64,000 nucleotides of DNA from Streptomyces violaceorubidus (GTDB lineage Bacteria; Actinomycetota; Actinomycetes; Streptomycetales; Streptomycetaceae): contig NZ_JODM01000006.1 in the NCBI RefSeq assembly GCF_000717995.1, positions 186,001 to 250,000 of the forward strand, in the 5' to 3' direction. Positions 58,578 to 64,000 of the stretch are shown in pieces (position 1 is the first letter of the stretch; each line of letters starts with the position of its first letter). Under the pieces are notes generated by a model that ran no database searches, had not been told where the DNA came from, and saw only the letters and a program-made list of their open reading frames with translations. A program made the translations under genes and the position numbers.

Positions 58578-58664
58578 AGCGGCGGTCTCGTCCAGCCATA
58601 CCGCGCCGGTGAAGCCCTCGGCCGTGCCCTGCTCGGTTCCGGGGCGCTGTCGGGTGATGTGCAC
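58578..58664 (-). pseudogene. Cupin-domain protein, N-terminal stub
   Basis: From GTG 58664 the reading frame gives HITRQRPGTEQGTAEGFTG then AVWLDETAA, which is the typical first 30 residues of small cupins related to (R)-mandelonitrile lyase (the family I recall normally continues with the cupin H-x-H core). Here the homology stops after the AA and the frame passes through unrelated sequence into DUF4865. AGGAG lies 11 bases upstream of the GTG. The break coincides with the 31-bp repeat at 58546-58576. Confidence 0.6.
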
Positions 58665-58680
58665 GGTTCGTCGAACTCCT

Positions 58681-59253
58681 CTACGCGAGCGGGTTCCTGT
58701 GGGTCGCGAGCAGCGAGAGCAGGCCCCGGACGCCCGCCTCGAAGGCGGTCGGCGAGCCGGACGCGCGGGCCAGCACATAGCCGCCCTGGACGGTCGCGAC
58801 GACCGTGGCCGCGATCGCCTCGCCGTCCAGCGAGGGAGCGAACTCGCCCTGCTCCCTGCCCTCCTCGACCAGCTGGGCGATCTGCTCGCGCAGCCAGTCG
58901 AGGGTCTCGTCCACCGGGGAACGCAGGGTGTCGTCGGCGATCACGTCCGGGTCCATGGTCAGTCGCCCGACCGGGCACCCGCGCAGCACGTCGCGCTCGC
59001 GCCGCAGATACGCCTCGATGCGCTCGTACGGCGTCCCCGGACCGGTGAGCACGGCCTCGGCGGCGGCCCGCATCTCCTGGGCCGTGCGCCGGATCGCGGC
59101 GAGTGCGAGGTCGGGCTTGCCCTTGAAGTGGTGGTACATGCTGCCCTGCCCGGCCTGGGCCCGCTCCAGGATCGCCTTGGGGCTGGTGCCCACGTACCCG
59201 CGCTCCCACAGCAGCTCACGGGTGGACTCGATCAGTCGCTCCGAGGTGCTCAT
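58681..59253 (-). CDS. TetR-family transcriptional regulator
   Basis: The protein has 190 residues, start ATG 59253. HTH: SERLIESTRELLWERGYVGTSPKAILERAQAGQGSMYHHFKGKPDLALAAI (about 4-54). The C-terminal domain is that of the YcdC/LmrA-like group (GCPVGRLTMDP...DETLDWLREQIAQLVEEGREQGEF). It probably represses the downstream genes (cupin stub, DUF4865, phosphotriesterase) and itself through the operator at 59261-59282. The TetR, DUF4865 and cupin association is common in actinobacteria (recalled). Confidence 0.92.
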   Translation of the reverse strand: MSTSERLIESTRELLWERGYVGTSPKAILERAQAGQGSMYHHFKGKPDLALAAIRRTAQEMRAAAEAVLTGPGTPYERIEAYLRRERDVLRGCPVGRLTMDPDVIADDTLRSPVDETLDWLREQIAQLVEEGREQGEFAPSLDGEAIAATVVATVQGGYVLARASGSPTAFEAGVRGLLSLLATHRNPLA

Positions 59254-59260
59254 GCGAGCA

Positions 59261-59282
59261 CTGTACATACTAGTAGTTACAG
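59261..59282. promoter_or_regulatory. TetR operator, 22-bp near-palindrome
   Basis: CTGTA-N2-TACTAGTA-N2-TACAG with an 8-bp perfect centre and 5-bp perfect ends, 7 bp before the TetR start and in the gap shared with the divergent SHOCT gene. Confidence 0.75.
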
Positions 59283-59442
59283 AGGTCGAGGGGTCGGCGA
59301 CGGACGGAGGAAGCAGCCGCGGACCGCCGGAGTACTCCCCGCGACGTACGCACACCGCCGCCGGCCGTACGACGACCGGGGCACCCTTTCGGAGCGAGGC
59401 TCGGTAGCGACAAGGGACACCGCGACCGAGGAGTTGGACGAC

Positions 59443-59727
59443 ATGGAGACCCTGGCACAGTTCGGCGACGGCGGGCCCGGCCCGTGGATCCTGCTCTTCC
59501 CGGTGATCTGGGCCCTGGTCATCGGCGGTGCCATCACCCTGCTGCGCCGCACGGTGTGGCGCGGGCGCCGCGGACCGGGGCGGCGGGCGGCCGTCGAGGA
59601 CAACTCGCCCATCGCCGTGCTCGGCCACCGCTTCGCCTCCGGCGAGATCGACGAGGACGAGTACTGGCGCCGGCTGTCCGTGCTGGACGAGCAGTTCGGC
59701 CGGACCGGCGGGGGCGGCGCGGCATGA
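59443..59727 (+). CDS. SHOCT-domain membrane protein
   Basis: The protein has 94 residues; GAGGAGTTGGACGAC precedes ATG 59443. One transmembrane helix (WILLFPVIWALVIGGAITLL, about 15-34), a basic linker, then the SHOCT helical hairpin PIAVLGHRFASGEIDEDEYWRRLSVLDEQF (about 57-86). SHOCT proteins are small membrane-attached proteins, often beside ABC transporters. The stop overlaps the start of the next reading frame (ATGA), which in normal loci would be the ABC ATPase. Confidence 0.88.
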   Translation: METLAQFGDGGPGPWILLFPVIWALVIGGAITLLRRTVWRGRRGPGRRAAVEDNSPIAVLGHRFASGEIDEDEYWRRLSVLDEQFGRTGGGGAA

Positions 59728-60056
59728 CCGCGACGACCGGCACCCGGCCCGCCGCCCGGATCACGGACGCCGGGAAGGTGTACGGCGGTGGCGACACCGC
59801 CGTACACACGCTCCGGACGGGGTCGGCGTCGACAGGCGTCACCCAGCAGCGGGTCGCGCGGCCCACGCCCTCCCGTCGGACGACCGACGCACCGTCAGGG
59901 CCCGTACACGTCAGTGCGGTTGCGGACCACCGGAAGCGCGGAGCCGCGTTCCCGGACGTCGACCGGTACCGGGCCGCACGGTCCGCGGCAGCGGACGGTC
60001 ACCGCCCGGTCAGCCGACAACGGCCGACCGGGCGGGAGCGGGTTGGGGGCTTGTGA
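59724..60056 (+). pseudogene. ABC transporter ATPase, N-terminal stub (MacB/LolD type)
   Basis: ATG 59724 overlaps the SHOCT stop. The first 30 residues, AARITDAGKVYGGGDTAVHTL, match the beginning of MacB/LolD-like ATPases, which then need GVS...GPSGSGKST (Walker A). Here the sequence turns into SASTGVTQQRVARPTPSRRT and never reaches a Walker A motif; the frame ends at 60056. The rest of the ATPase and its permease are missing, so this is a truncated remnant. The stretch 59830-60009 shows no other gene. Confidence 0.7.
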
Positions 60057-60558
60057 GGTCGACCGCGTGCTCGACCTCGGCGAACGCGGCGGCCGGCACC
60101 TCCTCGACCAGACGGCGCGGCTGACGTGCCGACACCGGCGGCACGGTGACCGGCACGGGGGCGACGGCCGTCGGGAGCGTGAACCAGACGACCTTGCCGG
60201 ACTCGCCGTCCGGCCGGGCGCCCCAGCTCTCGCTCATCGCGGCCACCATGGCAAGCCCGCGTCCGCACGTCGCGAGGGGCTCGGCGTCATCGACGACGGG
60301 CAGCCGCGGATCGTGGTCGCGCACCGAGACCGTGAGCCGGTCCAGGAGCAGCTCTATCTCCACGGTGCACGTCTTGTCGGGGCGCGCATGGAGGTGGACG
60401 TTGGTCAACAGCTCCGTCACGCCGAGCACCGCCCGGTCGATCAGGAGATCCATATGCCAGTAGCGCAATTGCGCAGATACGATTCTGCGGACCTGGCCGA
60501 TCCGCGACGGCAGGGCTTGGAGCTCCACCGTGCAGTGTCTGCTTGGGTGAGTGATCAC
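60010..60558 (-). CDS. Anti-sigma-type (RsbW-like) ATP-binding protein
   Basis: The protein has 182 residues. GTG 60558 is preceded by GGGGAGTCGCAGCC. The HATPase_c fold is compact: AVLGVTELLTNVHLHAR (N box, about 43-59), VSVRDHDPRLP (D-box-like), CGRGLAMVAAMSESWGAR (G box, about 98-115), KVVWFTLP. There is no kinase phospho-His domain. Hundreds of such orphan ATPases exist in Streptomyces and are thought to act as anti-sigma or partner-switching factors. No STAS partner is adjacent. A 25-residue disordered tail follows. Confidence 0.9.
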   Translation of the reverse strand: MITHPSRHCTVELQALPSRIGQVRRIVSAQLRYWHMDLLIDRAVLGVTELLTNVHLHARPDKTCTVEIELLLDRLTVSVRDHDPRLPVVDDAEPLATCGRGLAMVAAMSESWGARPDGESGKVVWFTLPTAVAPVPVTVPPVSARQPRRLVEEVPAAAFAEVEHAVDLTSPQPAPARSAVVG

Positions 60559-60682
60559 GGCTGCGACTCCCCGACATAGAGGTCCGGAAGAACACGGAGT
60601 TCGGATCCAGCGAGGCGCACAGGGCGCACGCCGCCCGCTGTCATGGCCGGCGGGCTGGTTCGCAGCGTTATCGCCGGTAAAC

Positions 60683-60709
60683 CCAGAGTGACGTGAGACC
60701 AGAGTGACG
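60683..60709. repeat. Direct repeat CCAGAGTGACG, two copies 16 bp apart
   Basis: Identical 11-mers start at 60683 and 60699, about 130-150 bp upstream of the RsbW-like start on the minus strand. Spaced 16 bp, about one and a half helical turns. Could be a regulator-binding array; no match to a known box is claimed. Confidence 0.5.
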
Positions 60710-60743
60710 CAAGGGGTGAGGCACCGCAACTTACGGACATCTC

Positions 60744-61067
60744 TCAGACGCGGCGTCCGGCCGCCCTGCGCACCGCCTCGATGAAGCGGCGGGCCGCGGG
60801 CGGGCCCGGTTCACCGGGAGCCGGGTCGCGCTCGCCCAGGGTCAGCACGTACCGCTTGCCGTCCAGGTCGGCCAGCGCCCGGTCCTGCGGAGCGAACCAC
60901 GGGCGGGAGGCGCGCACCGCCTGCACCGGCGCGCTGTCTATCTCACTGCCGTAGCTGGTGAGCAGCTCCACCCGGCCACCGCTGATCCGGACCGTCCCGG
61001 CCCGGGTGAGCGAACGCAGCCGCTTGCCGATCCGCACCCCCGTGGCCCTGAACTCCGGCTCTGACAT
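60744..61067 (-). CDS. Hypothetical conserved protein
   Basis: The protein has 107 residues from ATG 61067, with GAGGGGGCGACGG upstream (part of the 31-bp repeat). The sequence SEPEFRATGVRIGKRLRSLTRAGTVRISGGRVELLTSYGSEIDSAP, then SRPWFAPQDRALADLDGKRYVLTLGE, is basic at the start with a beta-rich middle and resembles small Streptomyces conserved hypotheticals. No domain, signal or helix is recognised. It is not near partners that give a function. Confidence 0.65.
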   Translation of the reverse strand: MSEPEFRATGVRIGKRLRSLTRAGTVRISGGRVELLTSYGSEIDSAPVQAVRASRPWFAPQDRALADLDGKRYVLTLGERDPAPGEPGPPAARRFIEAVRRAAGRRV

Positions 61068-61072
61068 GGCCG

Positions 61073-61103
61073 TCGCCCCCTCGTGCGCGTCGGTTCCCGC
61101 CGC
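61073..61103. repeat. 31-bp direct repeat, copy 2
   Basis: Same sequence as 58546-58576. Here it covers the ribosome-binding region of the hypothetical protein gene, so this copy looks like the native one. Confidence 0.85.
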
Positions 61104-61250
61104 TGGCAGTCTGCCCGCAGCGCGCTCCGAGCACCAGTACGCGCCGCCCGGTTCCGGAGGCGACCGGAGCACTCGCGCGAATGCGCCCCCCGTCGCCTCC
61201 CGTCGCCTCCCGCCGCGCCCCGCCGTGTCGGCCCTGGCGCCCCAGGGGTG

Positions 61251-61309
61251 CCTTTGAGGCGCTCAAAGGGGTGTTTATGCAGGTGAGAAGCGTGTGGAAG
61301 GTGTTTATG
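61251..61309. promoter_or_regulatory. Regulatory array upstream of the PLP enzyme gene
   Basis: A palindrome CCTTTGAG-GCG-CTCAAAGG (61251-61269) is followed by two copies of GGTGTTTATG (61270-61279 and 61300-61309) exactly 30 bp apart, three helical turns. The second runs into TATGAT (61306-61311), a possible -10. The gene starts at 61366. The arrangement suggests a regulator binding the palindrome and repeats. Confidence 0.55.
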
Positions 61310-61365
61310 ATCCAGGGGTCGGCCGCGCTGTCCGCCGTCGGCGCGCAGCGTAAGGAGCCCTCGAA

Positions 61366-62490
61366 GTGAGCACTGACCGGCAGACCGCCAACGGCGCCAC
61401 CCTCGACGTCGACCACAGCGACGCCACCTACCGCACCTGGCTGAAAGAAGCCGTCCGCAAGGTCCAGGCCGACGCCAACCGCTCGGCCGACACCCATCTG
61501 CTGCTGTTCCCGCTCCCGGAGCACTGGGGCATCGACCTCTATTTGAAGGACGAGTCGACCCACCCCACGGGCAGCCTCAAGCACCGCCTCGCCCGCTCCC
61601 TGTTCCTCTACGGCCTGTGCAACGGCTGGATCCGGCCGGACCGCCCGGTGATCGAGGCGTCCAGCGGCTCGACGGCCGTCTCCGAGGCGTACTTCGCCAA
61701 ACTCGTCGGCGTGCCCTTCATCGCCGTCATGCCCCGTACGACGAGCACCGAGAAGATCCGCCTGATCGAGTTCCACGGCGGACGGTGCCACTTCGTGGAC
61801 GACTCCCGGCGGATGTACGAGGAGTCGGCCCGCCTCGCGGCGGAGACCGGCGGCCACTACATGGACCAGTTCACCTACGCCGAACGCGCCACCGACTGGC
61901 GCGGCAACAACAACATCGCCGAGTCGATCTTCCGCCAGCTGCGGCGGGAACGGTACCCGGAGCCGTCGTGGATCGTCGCCACGGCCGGCACCGGCGGCAC
62001 CTCGGCGACCCTCGCCCGCTACGTCCACTACATGCAGTACGACACCCGGGTCTGCGTCGCCGACCCGGAGAACTCCTGCTTCTTCGAGGGCTGGACCACC
62101 GGCGAGGCGGACGTGGCCTGCGACCGGGGCTCCCGCATCGAGGGCATCGGCCGGCCCCGGATGGAACCGAGCTTCGTGCCCGGCGCGATCGACCGCATGA
62201 TGAAGGTGCCGGACGCGGCGAGCGTCGCGGCCGTACGCTCCCTGGAGCGGGTCATCGGCCGCAAGGCGGGCGGCTCGACCGGCACCGGGCTGTGGAGCGC
62301 GTTGCGGATCGTCGCCGAGATGGTGGCCGCGGGGGAGCGGGGCAGCGTCGTGACACTGCTGTGCGATCCGGGGGACCGGTACCTCGACAAGTACTACTCC
62401 GACGCCTGGCTCGCCGAACAGGGCCTCGACATCGAGCCGTACACGGCGGAGATCGAGTCCCTGCTGCGCACCGGCAGCCCGCTCGGCTGA
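61366..62490 (+). CDS. PLP-dependent cysteine synthase-like / cysteine desulfhydrase (Cds1 type)
   Basis: The protein has 374 residues; GTG 61366 is preceded by AAGGAGCCCTCGAA. Fold-type II PLP enzyme: [21 protein letters not shown] (about 60-80, PLP Lys in SLKHR), [21 protein letters not shown] (about 98-118), [19 protein letters not shown] (about 206-224, phosphate loop). It has the extra segment typical of the mycobacterial Cds1-like group, which makes H2S from cysteine, rather than CysK. A regulatory array precedes it. Confidence 0.85.
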   Translation: MSTDRQTANGATLDVDHSDATYRTWLKEAVRKVQADANRSADTHLLLFPLPEHWGIDLYLKDESTHPTGSLKHRLARSLFLYGLCNGWIRPDRPVIEASSGSTAVSEAYFAKLVGVPFIAVMPRTTSTEKIRLIEFHGGRCHFVDDSRRMYEESARLAAETGGHYMDQFTYAERATDWRGNNNIAESIFRQLRRERYPEPSWIVATAGTGGTSATLARYVHYMQYDTRVCVADPENSCFFEGWTTGEADVACDRGSRIEGIGRPRMEPSFVPGAIDRMMKVPDAASVAAVRSLERVIGRKAGGSTGTGLWSALRIVAEMVAAGERGSVVTLLCDPGDRYLDKYYSDAWLAEQGLDIEPYTAEIESLLRTGSPLG

Positions 62491-62492
62491 GC

Positions 62493-62520
62493 CGGTCGCC
62501 GGTCGCCGGTCGCCGGTCGC
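62493..62520. repeat. 7-bp tandem repeat, four copies of CGGTCGC
   Basis: Exact head-to-tail copies right after the PLP enzyme stop, continuing as a degenerate fifth copy. Low-complexity expansion. Confidence 0.75.
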
Positions 62521-62546
62521 CGGTCGGCCGTTTGCGAGGCGCAGGG

Positions 62547-63020
62547 CTACGGGCGCCGCAGCCGCCGGTCCAGCGACGTCACCGCGCCCCGGAAGGCCCG
62601 CCCCAGCCCCGGACGCGCCCGGTCCAGGACGAAGCGGAAGGGCGCCGTACCGTCCGCCGCGAACGTCCAGCGCACCCGCGTACCGGTACCGGCCGGCGTC
62701 AGCCGCCACTCCTCGAGCATGGCCCGGGCGCCCGGCGCGTTGGTGACGTCGACGCGGTAGGCGTACACCTCGGGCCGCTCGGCCGCCAGCACCGTCTCCA
62801 CGAAACGCGCGCCGCCCCTGAGCCGGATCTCGCGCCCCGCGCCCTCACCGATGGGCCGGGCGAACGTCACCGCCGAGAACCACGCGGTCCAGCCGGGAAC
62901 GTCCTCGGCCAGGGCGCGGAAGACGGCGTCCGGGGCGGCGCCGATCTCCCGCGCGAAGACCAGGCGCACCGGCGCCGTCTCGACGAAGTCGAGACCTACC
63001 GGACGCAGACGGCGAACCAT
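62547..63020 (-). CDS. SRPBCC-family (polyketide cyclase/START-like) protein
   Basis: The protein has 157 residues. ATG 63020 has AAGGGGGTTGTGTCC upstream. The lipid-binding cup fold is seen as VFAREIGAAPDAVFRALAEDVPGWTAWFSAVTFARPIGEGAGREIRL (about 22-68) and LEEWRLTPAGTGTRVRWTFAADGTAPFRFVLDRARPGLGRAF (about 102-143). These bind hydrophobic ligands or act as small cyclases; ligand unknown. An 18-bp palindrome overlaps its likely promoter. Confidence 0.88.
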   Translation of the reverse strand: MVRRLRPVGLDFVETAPVRLVFAREIGAAPDAVFRALAEDVPGWTAWFSAVTFARPIGEGAGREIRLRGGARFVETVLAAERPEVYAYRVDVTNAPGARAMLEEWRLTPAGTGTRVRWTFAADGTAPFRFVLDRARPGLGRAFRGAVTSLDRRLRRP

Positions 63021-63083
63021 GGACACAACCCCCTTGTGCGAAGCCGCGGGTGGCGGACGATCGGCCGGGTGGCGCCACGATAG

Positions 63084-63101
63084 ACCCGGGCGCGCCCGGG
63101 T
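63084..63101. promoter_or_regulatory. 18-bp perfect palindrome before the SRPBCC gene
   Basis: ACCCGGGCG-CGCCCGGGT, centred about 70 bp upstream of the start. On the minus strand TATCGT (about 63077-63082) follows it, a possible -10, so a bound protein could block transcription. Confidence 0.6.
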
Positions 63102-63186
63102 GTCAGCGGGGCGGACGCCCCGTGCGCGGGCCGCCGCGTCCGGTGCCCGGCACGGCAGGGGGCTCCCTGGCAGACCGGCGCCGGTG

Positions 63187-64000
63187 TCAGTCGGCGGTGG
63201 GCTCCGGCTCGCCCGCCACGACCAGCCCGAGGTGCTCGGCGACCTCCGCGCGGGCCCGCGCCGACAGGCCGGAGTCGGTCACGAGCGTGTCCACCTGCTC
63301 CAGCGCGGCGAAGGAACTCAGGCCCACGACACCCCACTTGGTGTGGTCCGCGACCACCACGACACGCCGTGCCGACTGCACGAGACGCCGGTTCGTCTCG
63401 GCCTCCGCGAGGTTCGGCGTGGACAGGCCGGCCTCGGCCGATATCCCGTGCACGCCCAGGAACAGCACGTCGAAGTGGAGCGTCGCGATCGCCTGGTCGG
63501 CGACCGGTCCCACCAGCGAGTCGGAGGGCGTGCGCACACCGCCGGTCAGCACCACCGTCGCCCCGCCCTGCCGCGCCCCCGAGGTGCGCTGCGCCACATG
63601 GAACACGTCGGCCACCCGCACCGAGTTGGTGACCACCGTCAGATCCGGCACGTCCACCAGCCGGTGCGCCAGCGCGTACGTCGTCGTACCGCCCGACAGG
63701 GCGATCGCGGCGCCCGGGGCGACCAGCTCCGCGGCGGCCCGCGCGATGTCCTCCTTGGCCGTCGGCTCCAGACCCGACTTGGCCTCGAACCCCGGTTCGT
63801 GGGTGCTCGCCTCCGCCACCGGGACCGCTCCGCCGTGCACCTTCTCCAGCACACCCTGCCGGGACAGCGCGTCGAGGTCGCGGCGGACCGTCATGTCCGA
63901 CACGCCGAGCTTGCGGGTCAGCTCGTTGACCCGGACACCGCCACGGCGGCGCACCTCGTCGAGGATCAGGGCGCGGCGCTGCTCCGCGAGGAGGTTCGGA
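63187..64000 (-). CDS. DeoR-family transcriptional regulator (5' end outside window)
   Basis: At least 271 residues are present. The frame is open to the window edge, where it reads PNLLAEQRRALILDEVRRRGGVRVNELTRKLGVSDMTVRRDLDALSRQGVLEKVHGGAV, the complete DeoR winged helix with only the first few residues cut off. The sensor domain shows GAAIALSGGTTTYALAHRLVDVPDLTVVTNSVRVADV and VVLTGGVRTPSDSLVGPVADQ. It resembles the sugar-phosphate-responsive DeoR/GlpR group. Its targets probably lie beyond the window edge. Confidence 0.93.
   Translation of the reverse strand, partial: PNLLAEQRRALILDEVRRRGGVRVNELTRKLGVSDMTVRRDLDALSRQGVLEKVHGGAVPVAEASTHEPGFEAKSGLEPTAKEDIARAAAELVAPGAAIALSGGTTTYALAHRLVDVPDLTVVTNSVRVADVFHVAQRTSGARQGGATVVLTGGVRTPSDSLVGPVADQAIATLHFDVLFLGVHGISAEAGLSTPNLAEAETNRRLVQSARRVVVVADHTKWGVVGLSSFAALEQVDTLVTDSGLSARARAEVAEHLGLVVAGEPEPTAD

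Noticed and set aside
58546-61103. Integrated mobile element bounded by att-like repeats
   Set aside because: The 31-bp repeats could look like attL/attR, but there is no integrase, excisionase, tRNA or phage/plasmid gene between them. A rearrangement scar is the simpler reading.

Overview
The window is about 72% G+C with third-codon-position G/C bias, many GTG starts and GTGA/ATGA stop-start overlaps. It carries mycothiol-enzyme, DUF6214, DUF6421, DUF5134, DUF4865 and SHOCT families. This is a Streptomyces chromosome, and gene order around the ETF genes, the Dps gene and the secreted phospholipase A2 is reminiscent of the S. coelicolor/S. lividans left-arm side (recalled, not searched). There are no rRNA or tRNA genes, insertion sequences, CRISPR arrays or biosynthetic megasynthases that I can see.

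Layout. 1-7.7 kb: tail of a PaaX-type regulator, a DUF6214 gene, a divergent pair of a DUF305 lipoprotein and a secreted LVIVD-repeat protein, a TetR regulator with a palindromic operator, a HAD phosphatase, a PAP2 phosphatase, an M56 metallopeptidase and a DUF5134 membrane protein. 7.8-13 kb: a FUSC exporter translationally coupled to its MarR regulator, two VOC proteins, a GNAT acetyltransferase and a glycerophosphodiester phosphodiesterase. 13.1-17.8 kb: a tightly coupled DUF6421-SDR-threonine-aldolase operon, a leaderless transglutaminase-like gene and a PlsC acyltransferase. 18-23.5 kb: thioredoxin-like protein, flavin reductase, etfB-etfA, a DUF6986 aldolase-like protein. 23.6-30.9 kb: a LacI regulator divergent from a ROK sugar kinase across a perfect palindrome, a kinase-Nudix fusion facing an MBL hydrolase that has no stop codon, an M20 dipeptidase and a geranylgeranyl-reductase-like flavoprotein. 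31-35 kb: a two-component system, a frameshifted mycothiol-dependent isomerase-type gene and an MFS transporter. 35.4-43.8 kb: a sugar-uptake island (ROK regulator, GH1 beta-glucosidase, ABC binding protein plus two permeases, YicI-type GH31 alpha-xylosidase) that best fits uptake and trimming of xyloglucan-like oligosaccharides. 43.9-50 kb: a class-V aminotransferase, DUF3533-like membrane protein, Dps, an oxidoreductase behind a LacI-type operator, secreted phospholipase A2 and a second PAP2. 50.5-53.2 kb: DeoR regulator divergent from a SIS isomerase and a class II (tagatose-type) aldolase. 53.2-57 kb: an rRNA-type methyltransferase with a tandem-repeat N-terminus, AlkB, a ROK regulator. 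57-64 kb: phosphotriesterase, DUF4865, TetR, SHOCT, an anti-sigma-type ATPase, a Cds1-like PLP enzyme, SRPBCC and a second, truncated DeoR.

The 57.8-61.4 kb stretch looks scarred. A cupin gene survives only as an N-terminal stub fused in frame to DUF4865, an ABC ATPase survives only as an N-terminal stub after the SHOCT gene, and two identical 31-bp direct repeats bracket the segment, one of them sitting at the cupin break point.

I see no clearly new defence or mobile system. The best leads for undescribed biology are the DUF6421 operon, the DUF6986 aldolase-like protein, the kinase-Nudix fusion with its antisense stop-less MBL neighbour, and the repeat-bracketed scarred region.
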